Origin: Mycobacterium lentiflavum
GTDB lineage: Bacteria > Actinomycetota > Actinomycetes > Mycobacteriales > Mycobacteriaceae
Assembly: GCF_022374895.2 (NCBI RefSeq)
Contig: NZ_CP092423.2
Location: 2,728,001 to 2,792,000, forward strand
Reading direction: 5' to 3'
Length of the DNA stretch: 64,000 bases
Numbering within the stretch: position 1 is the first letter of the stretch; each line of letters begins with the position of its first letter. Shown piece after piece: positions 30,124 to 38,496 of this stretch. The position numbers and the translations under genes are program-made. The notes below the pieces were generated by a model. That model was not told the origin of the DNA and did not search any database. It saw only the letters and a list, made by a program, of their open reading frames with translations.

Positions 30124-31885
30124 GCGGCAGTGGCGAGTCGCCGACGCGCGAAAGGCGCTGTGGAATGTTCCGATACTCGCCGACATCGACGCGAAACAAC
30201 TCAACGACCTGGCGAGCGCCGTGGACCGCCTGCATATCCCGGCTTACGAATGGCTGTTTCGGTTGGGTGAGCCATCCGACGCCATTTACGTCATCGACTC
30301 CGGACGGTTCGCGGCCGTCGGGGCCGATGGGCAGGTCATCCGCGAGATGGCGGCCGGCGACTCCATCGGGGACCTCGGTGTGATTTCCGGATCAGTCCGT
30401 TCGGCGGGAGTCCAAGCGCTTCGTGACGGCGTGGTCTGGCGTATCGCGGGCGAGACCTTCAGCGAGGTGCTTGCCAACACTCCGCAACTGCAACTGGCGA
30501 TGGTCAAGGCGATGGCCGGGATGCTGCGCGACTCCCGGTCAGCCAATGTCTCTTCGGCGCCGCGTGTCATCGGCATCGTCTCGACCGGATATGCGGTGGC
30601 GGCACCCTTCGTTGATGCGATTGCGACGCGGCTGGGCGAATACGGCTCGATCGCGGTGGTCGCGCCGCCCGCCGAGAAAACCGCCGAGGCCACCGCGCAC
30701 GCCGAACTCGTCGAGGCGTTCAGCGAAACCCTCGACCGCGCCGAGCGCAGCCACGATTGGGTGTTGGTGGTGGCCGACGGGGGGTCGGGCGAGTTGTGGC
30801 AGCGATACGTTGTCGCGCAAAGCGATCGGCTCGTGGTGCTGGCCGACCAAGCCGAGCCGCCGGACTTGCTCGATCAGCTCAATGTCCAGGGGCCGGTCCA
30901 CTTGATTGCGCTGACCGAGCCGGATACCCGCTGGTGGGATCTGCTGGAGCCGGTGTCGCATCATCGCGGCGACGACGACGGAATCGCCGCATTGGCTCGC
31001 AGAATCGCCGGCCGGTCCTATGGACTCGTGCTGGCGGGCGGCGGCGCACGGGGGCTCGCGCACTTCGGCGTCTACGAAGAACTCACCCGGGCCGGCATCG
31101 TCATCGACCGCTTTGGCGGCACGAGTGCCGGTGCCATCGCCGCCGCGGCCTTCGCGCAGGGAATGACCGCGGACGAGGCGACGGACGCGGCCTACCGCTT
31201 TGTCGGAAAGACCAGCCCGCTCGGCGATTACACGATCCCCGCGATCGCGCTCACCAGGGGGACCCGCATCGAGCGTTTGCTCGAGGAGTTCTTCGGCGGC
31301 AGTGTGATCGAGCATCTGCCCAAAGGATTCTTCTCGGTCTCCGCGGACATGATCACCGGTGAACAGATCATCCATCGTCGGGGATCGCTGACGCTCGCGG
31401 TGCGCGCGTCGATCTCGATCCCGGGTCTCATTCCGCCGGTGCAGCACGGCGAGCGCCTGCTGATCGACGGGGGACTGTTGAACAACCTGCCCGCCGACGT
31501 GATGTGCGCAGACGGTGACGGCGAAGTCATCTGTGTCGACTTGCGGCGAAAGTTCCTGCCGTCCAAGGGCTTTGGGTTGCTGCCCGCAATCGTTCAGCCG
31601 CCCGGATTTGTCCGGCGCCTACTCACCGGCACCGATGTCGCTTTGCCGCCGCTGCAAGAGACGCTGCTGCGCACTGTCGATCTGGCGGCCTCCACCGGAG
31701 ACCTGCGCGCGCTGCCCCGGATCGCGGCCATCATCGAGCCCGATATCTCAACGATCGGTCCGCTGGACTTTAAGAAGATCGATGCCGCCGTGGAGGCCGG
31801 GCGGGTGGCCACCCGGGCCGTGCTGGAAGCGACTCCACACCTCGGCGGCGCAACGGCGGAGGCTCAAGTCGCGAACATGATCTGA
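30113..31885 (+). CDS. Cyclic-nucleotide-binding domain / patatin-like phospholipase
   Basis: 590 residues, soluble. Residues about 15-135 form a cNMP-binding fold; the cassette reads GDSIGDLGVISGSVRSAG, with Asp in place of the usual Glu but the Arg kept. A middle region (140-295) of Rossmann-like character links to a patatin domain (about 300-560): LAGGGARGLAHFG, nucleophile GTSAG (near 336) and LIDGGLLNNLP for the catalytic Asp. The layout matches M. tuberculosis Rv2565 as I recall it and the C-terminal two thirds of the MFS fusion nearby. It probably releases fatty acids from phospholipids under cNMP control. It overlaps the convergent receiver gene by 22 bases. Confidence 0.92.
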   Translation: MSTKRQWRVADARKALWNVPILADIDAKQLNDLASAVDRLHIPAYEWLFRLGEPSDAIYVIDSGRFAAVGADGQVIREMAAGDSIGDLGVISGSVRSAGVQALRDGVVWRIAGETFSEVLANTPQLQLAMVKAMAGMLRDSRSANVSSAPRVIGIVSTGYAVAAPFVDAIATRLGEYGSIAVVAPPAEKTAEATAHAELVEAFSETLDRAERSHDWVLVVADGGSGELWQRYVVAQSDRLVVLADQAEPPDLLDQLNVQGPVHLIALTEPDTRWWDLLEPVSHHRGDDDGIAALARRIAGRSYGLVLAGGGARGLAHFGVYEELTRAGIVIDRFGGTSAGAIAAAAFAQGMTADEATDAAYRFVGKTSPLGDYTIPAIALTRGTRIERLLEEFFGGSVIEHLPKGFFSVSADMITGEQIIHRRGSLTLAVRASISIPGLIPPVQHGERLLIDGGLLNNLPADVMCADGDGEVICVDLRRKFLPSKGFGLLPAIVQPPGFVRRLLTGTDVALPPLQETLLRTVDLAASTGDLRALPRIAAIIEPDISTIGPLDFKKIDAAVEAGRVATRAVLEATPHLGGATAEAQVANMI

Positions 31886-32265
31886 CGCAGCGCCGAGAAG
31901 TCCAGCGGCTTGGTGAAATAGCCGTGGGCGCCGAGGTCGGCCGCGCGCTGGGTGTAACTCGGGCTGTCGTAGGCGGTCGCGAGGTAGATGCGGACATGCG
32001 GCCACTTGTCGCGCACGTGTTCGAGTAATTCGAGACCGTTCATCTCCGGCATCTCGATGTCGCTGAAGATCAGGATGACGTCTGGGTCGACCATCTCGAG
32101 GACCTCGAGGGCCGCGCGGCCGGTGTCGGCGAATTGCATGATGATCTGGCCCGAGCGCAGTTCGCGGCGAAAGCGCTGGCGAAACAGCGTCACGACATCG
32201 GTTTCGTCGTCGACGACGAGCACGTGAGTCGCCTTCACGGCCACCGCGGTGTCAGTTCCGTCCAT
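31864..32265 (-). CDS. Stand-alone response regulator receiver
   Basis: 133 residues, a single REC domain: acidic pocket VVDDETD, phospho-acceptor Asp in IFSDIEMPEMNG, Thr in LATAYD and Lys in YFTKPLD. There is no output domain, so it must act through protein contacts or phosphotransfer. It follows the histidine kinase gene by 48 bases on the same strand, making that kinase the probable phosphodonor. Its close resemblance to the REC domain of the divergent cyclase fusion suggests both are partners of one kinase. Confidence 0.9.
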   Translation of the reverse strand: MDGTDTAVAVKATHVLVVDDETDVVTLFRQRFRRELRSGQIIMQFADTGRAALEVLEMVDPDVILIFSDIEMPEMNGLELLEHVRDKWPHVRIYLATAYDSPSYTQRAADLGAHGYFTKPLDFSALRQIMFAT

Positions 32266-32313
32266 CCGTCTGCTGCCCCTTATCGGCGTGAAATGGGTTG
32301 GGTGTCAATCGCT

Positions 32314-33534
32314 CTAGGCGGGTGCGGCGGCTTTCGCGGCCACTGCCTCCAGCGGGAGTTTTACCACGAACCGAGCGCCGGCCCCGGGCGCGTTGCTGGC
32401 GGACAGCTCGCCCTGATGCCGGTTGTCGACGATGTTCTTGCTGATGGAAAGACCAAGGCCGGTGCCTCCGCTGCGGTACTTGGTGGTGAAGAACGGCTCG
32501 AAGATGCGGGGGAGGGTCTCCGGGTCGACGCCCGGCCCGTTGTCCGTCACGACGACAGTCGTCCATCGATCGTCGTGCTGCACCGTGATGTGCACCTCGC
32601 CGACCCGGTCGGCGTCCGTCGACGCGGCCTCGAGCCCGTTCATCACGAGATTGATCATCACCTGGACGAGATCGCCCTCGAAGCCGCGCACGATCGGGTC
32701 GTCGTCATCGAGGCTGATCCGAATTGCGCAACGCACGCCCTGGTGGCTGGCTCGCCACGAGTGCTCGGCGAGCCCGGCGCTCTGCTCGACGATTTTGTTG
32801 AGGTGACACGGTTGTGCGTCGCCCGCGTGTGACCGACCGACCTGAAGCATCGTCGCCATCACCGCGAGTGCCCGGTCGGCGTGGTGAACGATCTTCTTGG
32901 TGTTCTCTTCGACATCGCAGACCAGCTCGTCGCCGTCCTCGGGGATCACTTCTCGCAGCTCGTCGCAGAGCTCGAGGTTCAACTCCGCGAAATTCTTGAC
33001 GAAGTTCAGCGGATTCTTCGTCTCGTGGGCGACGCCGGCGGTCAGCGTTCCCATCGCGGCAAGCTTGGCCTGTTCGACGAGGCTCTGGCGAAGCTCGCGT
33101 TCGGCCAGCTGGCTCGAATCAAGGGAATTCAGCAGGTAATTGAACGACGCGGCGGTCCGGCCGAATTCGTCGTCGCTGTAGACGGGCAGGCCGTAACGCA
33201 GCGTCAGCGGCTCCCACGTATCGGTTCCGATGCTGTCGGCGATCTCGCGTTGGGCCGCCATCAGCCGATCGGAGACCACGTGTAACCGATGGCGCACGAC
33301 CCGGCCGACGATCACATAATTCAACAGGCCGATAAGAATCCCTGCGGTAATGCTGATGACGACAGGCTGGACCCGAAATGCTTCATCCCGGTGGATTCCC
33401 AGTCCGAGCAGCGAGATTCGCCCCATGATGGCGACGAGGATGCCAAAGCCGATCATCGCTATCGCGAGATTCCAAAAGACCTTGGTCGTCGGCCACGGCC
33501 GCCGGACGTTGGGCGCACTGCTGTCTTGTTCCAC
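32314..33534 (-). CDS. Membrane sensor histidine kinase
   Basis: 406 residues from a GTG start. Two transmembrane helices (about 17-40 and 50-72) enclose only a short outer loop, followed by a HAMP-like linker. The dimerisation box LTAGVAHETKNPLNF carries the phospho-His near residue 178. The ATPase shows the N box INLVMNGLEA, DNGPGVD, the F box and GTGLGLSISKNIV. Lacking a sizeable periplasmic sensor, it may sense the membrane or an internal signal. It forms an operon with the receiver and is divergent from the receiver-cyclase gene. A palindrome overlaps its predicted -10. Confidence 0.92.
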   Translation of the reverse strand: MEQDSSAPNVRRPWPTTKVFWNLAIAMIGFGILVAIMGRISLLGLGIHRDEAFRVQPVVISITAGILIGLLNYVIVGRVVRHRLHVVSDRLMAAQREIADSIGTDTWEPLTLRYGLPVYSDDEFGRTAASFNYLLNSLDSSQLAERELRQSLVEQAKLAAMGTLTAGVAHETKNPLNFVKNFAELNLELCDELREVIPEDGDELVCDVEENTKKIVHHADRALAVMATMLQVGRSHAGDAQPCHLNKIVEQSAGLAEHSWRASHQGVRCAIRISLDDDDPIVRGFEGDLVQVMINLVMNGLEAASTDADRVGEVHITVQHDDRWTTVVVTDNGPGVDPETLPRIFEPFFTTKYRSGGTGLGLSISKNIVDNRHQGELSASNAPGAGARFVVKLPLEAVAAKAAAPA

Positions 33535-33559
33535 GCTGCCTCATCGGTGTTCGTGTGTA

Positions 33560-33581
33560 TGCGCAGTGTAGGGACTGCGCA
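33560..33581 (-). promoter_or_regulatory. Palindromic operator over the histidine kinase promoter
   Basis: Perfect 8-base arms TGCGCAGT (33560-33567) and ACTGCGCA (33574-33581) around six bases. Read on the minus strand it contains TACACT (plus-strand bases 33565-33570), a TANNNT-type -10 that would start transcription about 24 bases before the GTG at 33534. A protein bound here would block or shape that promoter. Confidence 0.55.
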
Positions 33582-33588
33582 GTTGCAG

Positions 33589-33621
33589 GGACAATGTATG
33601 GACAATGTATGGACAATGTTG
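33589..33621. repeat. Three-copy 11-bp direct repeat upstream of the histidine kinase
   Basis: GGACAATGTAT at 33589-33599 and 33600-33610, and a variant GGACAATGTTG at 33611-33621. One helical turn per unit would put three binding sites on the same DNA face. It lies just upstream of the palindromic promoter of the kinase-receiver operon. Confidence 0.75.
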
Positions 33622-33761
33622 CCGCTCACGCGCGACAACCGGCAGAACGTACCGGCCGAATTCCATTGCGGCACTGAATCGCCGGGCGGAGCTGCGGATA
33701 AAGCCGAAATGTAACCTTGCGTTCAACTGCGAGATAGGTTCCGGCGGCGTGGAATCGCACT

Positions 33762-33787
33762 CGACCCCAATGGGGGTCGGCTACGAT
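33762..33787 (+). promoter_or_regulatory. Palindrome and -10 of the receiver-cyclase gene
   Basis: Arms CGACCCC (33762-33768) and GGGGTCG (33773-33779) with spacer AATG lie directly before TACGAT (33782-33787), a TANNNT -10. The palindrome therefore covers the -35/spacer region of a promoter about 130 bases upstream of the start codon. Confidence 0.4.
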
Positions 33788-33913
33788 ACGGGGGAACTTC
33801 AGTCGACGCGGGCAACGCGATGCAGCTGCACAATGCATTTCGAGCTGGTGAACAAACACCGAACCCACAGGTCGGCAGGTAATTGAGTTGATGCGCCGAC
33901 GATTGGGGCCACT

Positions 33914-35356
33914 GTGCCAGAGACTGATCAACCGGTGCGGCTTCTGGTCGTCGATGACGAAGAAGACGTCGGGGCACTGTTCAAGGGCCGGTTCCGCAAG
34001 GAGTTGCAGCGCGGGGAGTACGACCTGATCTTCACTACGGATCCGGTGTACGCGTTGAAGTTGGTGGATGCGAGCCCGGATCTCGAGGTCTTGATCACCG
34101 ACCTGAACATGCCGCAGATGAACGGCCTCGAATTGCTCACCGAGGTGACAAAGCTGCGTCGCCCGCTCAAGACCATCGTGCTCACCGCCTACAACGATCT
34201 CGAGAATGTGCGCGCGGCAATGATGCGGGGGGCCTTCGACTTTCAAGTCAAACCGCTTGATGTGGCAGACCTGCGGACCACGATTACCAAGGCCGTCACG
34301 ATCGTGCGCGAACTGCAAGCCGGCGAGGATGCGCGGCGACAGGCGAAGGAGCTGACCGAACAGAAGCGCCGTGTCGAGGAGATCTTCGGCCGTTATGTCT
34401 CCGAAGAGGTCAAGGCGCGGCTACTGGCGCGCCCGGAAGGAAACCTGAGCAGTGAGCGACTCACGCTCACGGTGCTGATGGCCGACATTCGTGGGTTCAC
34501 CGCTTTGTCCGAAGTTCTTCCGCCGGAACAGGTGGTCCAGGTGCTCAACGGCTTCCTCGAGCGAGCGACCGAGGTCATGTTCCGCCGCAACGGCACGATC
34601 AACGAAATCCTCGGCGATGGCCTGCTCGTCTTCTTCGGTGCACCCATCACCGACGACAACGCCGCCGAGCATGCGGTCGTCGCCGCACTCGAGTTGCAGC
34701 TCGCGATGAACGATCTCAACGCGGGGCATCGCGAACAGGGGCTACCGGAGCTTGCGCTGGGGATCGGCGTGCATACCGGGGAGGTCGTGGTCGGCACCAT
34801 CGGCTCGCGGCGACGGCAGAAGTACACCGCGGTCGGCAAGACGGTCAACCTGGTCGCCCGCATCGAAGCGCACACCGTCGGCGGCCAGGTTCTGGTCTCC
34901 GATTGGACACATCGCGAGATCAGTGGCATCGCGAGCACTTTGGGTTCGTTTCAGATCCGCGCGAAGGGCTTTAATGATCCGGTGACCGTCCACGACGTCA
35001 GAGGCCTGGCCGGCCAGTACGACCTTCAGCTGCCCAGTGCCGACCGGGTCCTGAGCAGTCTCGCGGTGCCGAAACCGATTGGCATGGCCATCATCAGGGA
35101 CAAAATCCTCGGCGAACAACATGCCGCCGAGGTGATCGCCAGCGGCGTGGAAGCGCTTCGCATTCGCACCGAAGTGACGGTCTGTCCGTTTGACGACCTC
35201 GCTCTCGAGGTTGCCGGCCAGCAAGCGTTCGTGAAGGTGATCGAATGCGATATGCAAGAAGGGGTTTGCGACCTCTTCGCCGTATATACGTCGGTTCCGG
35301 CCGGCGTGCGGGAAGCGCTGTCGGCAGTCAACGGCGCCGATCCGGTCCGTTCCTGA
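33914..35356 (+). CDS. Receiver domain-class III nucleotide cyclase
   Basis: 480 residues from a GTG start. The REC domain (about 8-125) is complete: VDDEEDV, LITDLNMPQMNG, LTAYND and QVKPLD. A helical linker with coiled-coil character (130-165) leads to a class III cyclase (about 180-345): metal Asp residues in MADIRGFT and ILGDGLLVFFG, Asn and Arg in KTVNLVARIE. At the purine-selecting positions I read Glu (NEILGDG) instead of the adenine-specifying Lys, and Thr; Glu is the guanylyl-cyclase residue. A further C-terminal region (about 375-480) is unassigned. Phosphorylation by the divergent kinase should gate cyclic nucleotide synthesis. Confidence 0.9.
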   Translation: MPETDQPVRLLVVDDEEDVGALFKGRFRKELQRGEYDLIFTTDPVYALKLVDASPDLEVLITDLNMPQMNGLELLTEVTKLRRPLKTIVLTAYNDLENVRAAMMRGAFDFQVKPLDVADLRTTITKAVTIVRELQAGEDARRQAKELTEQKRRVEEIFGRYVSEEVKARLLARPEGNLSSERLTLTVLMADIRGFTALSEVLPPEQVVQVLNGFLERATEVMFRRNGTINEILGDGLLVFFGAPITDDNAAEHAVVAALELQLAMNDLNAGHREQGLPELALGIGVHTGEVVVGTIGSRRRQKYTAVGKTVNLVARIEAHTVGGQVLVSDWTHREISGIASTLGSFQIRAKGFNDPVTVHDVRGLAGQYDLQLPSADRVLSSLAVPKPIGMAIIRDKILGEQHAAEVIASGVEALRIRTEVTVCPFDDLALEVAGQQAFVKVIECDMQEGVCDLFAVYTSVPAGVREALSAVNGADPVRS

Positions 35357-35364
35357 CGCGGGGA

Positions 35365-37158
35365 CTACCCGAGAAGTTTGGTCAGCCAGGTCGCGTCTTG
35401 GTAGTTGATCGACTTGTTGCCGTCCCAAACGAACGGTGTCCCAGAGGCATTGAACCCGGCCAGCGTCGTGTCGCCGGCGTCGGCCTTTGTCTTGGCCGTG
35501 GCCATGTCGTCGCCGGCTTTGATGCAGTTGATCACGTTCGCGTCGACACCGACGGTCTTGGCCAATTGCGCTAACTCGCCGTCGGTCCGGTCTTCGGGGG
35601 CGCCTTCTTGCGGCTGGAAGGCGCTGGCGAATATCCCCGAGTAGAAGTTCATGTAGAGCTTCGGATCGTTCTGGGCCGCGACGCAGTACGTGGCCGCCAC
35701 CGCGCGAGTGGAGTAGTTCTTGCTGTGCGACTTGTCGTCGAGGAAGTTCAGCAGGTGATAGCGCACCGCAAGTTTCTGGTTGTTCACCGCGGTTTCGATG
35801 TCGCCCGCATTGGAGCGGATGAAGCTGCCGCAGGGCGGGCACATGGGTTCGTTGAAGATGTCGATCGTGACAGGTGCCGCCGCGCTGCCCACCAACACGC
35901 CGTCGTCGAGTACGCGGAGCTCAACCCCGTCGGCCGCGGTCGGCGGTTTGGACGAGGGCGGTCCCGGCGATCGCCACGGCTGGGCGACCACAAGAACGGC
36001 CCCCACCAGCGCTACGACGACGAAACTCGCCAGACCGACCCATAGCCACGCTTTGCTTGCGCGCCGGGGTGCCGACGGCTGGGCCCACGCCGTGCCGACG
36101 CTGGAGGGGTCGCCCCAGCCGGGAGCGCCGGGCCATCCCGTCGGTTGTGGGATCGGTCCGCTTGGCGGAGCGGGGATCCCGGTCGCCGACGGGGGCCAAC
36201 CCGGGACCTGGTTCGCCATCGCGGGCGGGGTGGACGCAAAACCCAGCTGCGCCTGACTCGCGTACGCGGCCGGTAGTTCGGCGACTTGGCTGCGTTGCAG
36301 AATATCGGTCGCCCGGTCCTGATCGGGCGTGGCCAGCGCGGCGTACGCGGCGGCCGACAGATCGCCGCAGGTGGGATAGCGGTCCAGCGGATCTTTGGCC
36401 ATGCCCCGCGCGATCACTTGGTCGAAGGCCGCCGGGATGCCCGGCCGAGCGGCGCTGGGCCGTGGGATCGGCTGGTGCAGATGCGCGCTCATCACACTGA
36501 CCTGATCGCCCTGGTATGGCGGAGATCCGGTCAGGCACTCGTACAGGACGCAGGCCAGCGCGTAGATGTCGGCCCGGTACGTGACGTCCTTATCGCTGAA
36601 GCGCTCCGGCGCCATGTACTTGAAGGTGCCCACCGTGGTGCCGAATTGGGTCAGCTTCTCGTCGGAGGTGGCGCTAGCGATCCCGAAGTCCACCAGATAG
36701 GCGAAGTCGTCCCCGCTCACCAGGATGTTCTCCGGTTTGACGTCGCGATGCGTGATACCGGCCGCATGGGCGGCGTCGAGTGCAGAGCCGATCTGGCGCA
36801 CAATCGCCACCGCCCGCGGCGGTTTCAGCGGCCCGTACCGGCTCAAAATGGTGGCGACGTCCCGGCCGTCGATCAGGCGCATGTCCACATAGAGTTGGCC
36901 GTCGATCTCACCGAAGTCGTGAATCGGCACGACATGGGGCTCCTGCAGCCGGCCCGCGGTGCGGGCCTCACGTTGCATCCGGGTGCGGAAGACCGGGTCG
37001 CTGGACAGCGTCTGGGACATCAGCTTTAGCGCGACGACCCGCTCACGGACCGTGTCCTCGGCCTCGTAGACATCGCCCATCCCGCCGCGACCCACCAGCC
37101 GTCGCAGCAGATAGGGCCCAAACCGCGAGCCCTCCCGCGAACCCGCGGTGTCACCCAT
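35365..37158 (-). CDS. PknE-like Ser/Thr kinase with thioredoxin-fold extracellular domain
   Basis: 597 residues from the ATG at 37158, preceded by GAGGAG; an earlier start at 37203 lacks one. The kinase domain (about 14-275) has GRGGMGDVYEAED, HRDVKPEN (near 141), VDFGIAS and GTFKYMAPER. A Pro/Gly-rich linker precedes one transmembrane helix (about 365-392) and a DsbA/DsbG-like outer domain with CPPC near residue 441 and the cis-Pro segment SGTPFVWDG. This is the layout of M. tuberculosis PknE. It should sense thiol-redox or oxidative stress outside the membrane and phosphorylate targets inside. It is convergent with the receiver-cyclase gene. Confidence 0.93.
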   Translation of the reverse strand: MGDTAGSREGSRFGPYLLRRLVGRGGMGDVYEAEDTVRERVVALKLMSQTLSSDPVFRTRMQREARTAGRLQEPHVVPIHDFGEIDGQLYVDMRLIDGRDVATILSRYGPLKPPRAVAIVRQIGSALDAAHAAGITHRDVKPENILVSGDDFAYLVDFGIASATSDEKLTQFGTTVGTFKYMAPERFSDKDVTYRADIYALACVLYECLTGSPPYQGDQVSVMSAHLHQPIPRPSAARPGIPAAFDQVIARGMAKDPLDRYPTCGDLSAAAYAALATPDQDRATDILQRSQVAELPAAYASQAQLGFASTPPAMANQVPGWPPSATGIPAPPSGPIPQPTGWPGAPGWGDPSSVGTAWAQPSAPRRASKAWLWVGLASFVVVALVGAVLVVAQPWRSPGPPSSKPPTAADGVELRVLDDGVLVGSAAAPVTIDIFNEPMCPPCGSFIRSNAGDIETAVNNQKLAVRYHLLNFLDDKSHSKNYSTRAVAATYCVAAQNDPKLYMNFYSGIFASAFQPQEGAPEDRTDGELAQLAKTVGVDANVINCIKAGDDMATAKTKADAGDTTLAGFNASGTPFVWDGNKSINYQDATWLTKLLG

Positions 37159-37293
37159 CGCCGACTCCTCTGTGCCAGGCATAAGGCTAATAGTTTGGGT
37201 CAACCGGAGGCACGGTGAATAGGGAGAATGCCAGCTAATTCGATAGCGCGCGCGTTGCGCGGCCGGAAGAGCACTTTCAGCAGCCGTCGAGTA

Positions 37294-37635
37294 TCAGCGG
37301 CGTTCCTCGTCACCGGTCCGGCGTTCGCTGAGGCCTTCTCTCGATAGTGCCCGGAGGAACCCATAGGCGTGAATCCCGGCCTTACCGGGATTCTTGACGA
37401 TCCATTCGTTGATGTTTCCCAGCGCCGTGGCCAGGTGGTCGCGTCTGATCCGCACCAAGTAGGTCAACCGATCGTCGTCGGGATCGTCGCTGGAGTCGGC
37501 CACCGCGACGGGATTCTTGAACGCGTATGCAATGCCATGAACGAAATCGTGGTTTAGCGCCCAGCGAAGTTCGTTGGGTCGCAGCCCGTTCACCGCGATA
37601 TTGCGGTAGCCGTCATCGTCGTCTGAATTGCTCAC
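37294..37635 (-). CDS. Hypothetical acidic/basic small protein
   Basis: 113 residues. A very acidic start (SNSDDDDGYRN) is followed by a predicted helical core containing NELRWALNHDFVHGIAYAFKN and a basic tail rich in Arg and Glu. No signal peptide or membrane segment. I do not recognise the family. It lies upstream of the PknE-like gene on the same strand, separated by 135 bases. Confidence 0.5.
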   Translation of the reverse strand: MSNSDDDDGYRNIAVNGLRPNELRWALNHDFVHGIAYAFKNPVAVADSSDDPDDDRLTYLVRIRRDHLATALGNINEWIVKNPGKAGIHAYGFLRALSREGLSERRTGDEERR

Positions 37636-37993
37636 CTGGCCGATGCTCCTCCTCTGGAACCGCGTGAAAGCCGACGACGGTGCGCTGAAGGTGATGTCGC
37701 ACAGGCAATTCGACGACCGTTTGATCTCGTGTCACCGCAGTGAAACCCGGCGCATGCTCCGGACTTGCCCGTCGTAGGCCAAGGCGGGGGATAGGCCCGG
37801 ACGGGTATTCGGGAACTGCATCGACACATCAATCCACCGTGACACAGCACCCCGGTTGGCGCCATCGCAGCAGCGCAGCGCAGGTGCCGCGGGACGGCGA
37901 GGCAACCCTTGCGCGGCATCCGGTTTCGGACATCGACCGGCGTGAGCGTCGTAGAGTAACCTCCCGACCCATCAACGTTGGCTGGGAGGCCGC
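37636..37993. other. Intergenic region before the SRPBCC gene
   Basis: 358 bases with no supported gene. A TANNNT-type -10, TAGAGT (37952-37957), and a ribosome-binding site GGGAGG (37984-37989) at its right end serve the downstream gene. Short frames elsewhere lack start signals and coding character. Confidence 0.5.
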
Positions 37994-38479
37994 ATGACCG
38001 AACGCATTGAGATTCAGCGCACCATTGCGGCGCCGGCGCCCGACATCTTCAGGGTGCTGTGCGACCCGCAAGGTCATGTTGCGATCGACTCCACGGGAAT
38101 GCTGCAGGACGCCGACGGCGATCCGGTGACGGCGGCCGGCGAGAGCTTCGTCGTGCACATGGACCGCGAGGCCCTCAACGACTACCCACAATTCGGCAAG
38201 TACGACGTCACCGTCGAGATCACGGAGTTCGACCGGGACCGACTGATCGCGTGGACGGTCCTCGGTCAGCTCCGCCCCCAGATCGGCCACATCTACGGCT
38301 TCCAGCTCGAGCCGACCGAGGACGCGGCGGGCACCGTGGTCACCTCGTTCTACGACTGGTCGAAGATCGACCCGAAGTGGCGTGAAGCCGGGATTTTCCC
38401 GGTGATCTCCGAGGGCGCACTGCGGGCGACGCTGGGCATTCTCGACCGCACCGTGCGCCGCGGATATCCGCGGGGATAG
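37994..38479 (+). CDS. SRPBCC (START/Bet v 1-like) family protein
   Basis: 161 residues of the polyketide cyclase/dehydrase-like fold: an N-terminal strand with RTIAAPAPDIFRVLCDPQGH, the typical IDSTGML turn, beta strands with WTVLGQL and a long C-terminal helix. Members bind hydrophobic ligands in a central cavity. A Shine-Dalgarno GGGAGG lies four bases before the ATG. It is convergent with the RibD-like reductase gene; the ligand is unknown. Confidence 0.85.
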   Translation: MTERIEIQRTIAAPAPDIFRVLCDPQGHVAIDSTGMLQDADGDPVTAAGESFVVHMDREALNDYPQFGKYDVTVEITEFDRDRLIAWTVLGQLRPQIGHIYGFQLEPTEDAAGTVVTSFYDWSKIDPKWREAGIFPVISEGALRATLGILDRTVRRGYPRG

Positions 38480-38496
38480 CCCTCGGCGCCCCGGGA

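Larger units (their letters stand above)
33535..33913. other. Divergent promoter region of the histidine kinase and receiver-cyclase genes
   Basis: 379 bases with no gene. It contains three ordered elements: a palindrome over the kinase -10 (33560-33581), a three-copy 11-bp direct repeat (33589-33621) and a second palindrome before the cyclase -10 (33762-33779). This concentration suggests a shared control region. Confidence 0.6.

Noticed and set aside
34742-35842. A 366-codon minus-strand frame opposite the receiver-cyclase end
   Set aside because: Antisense to a fully motif-supported cyclase and continuing into the PknE-like gene in the wrong frame.
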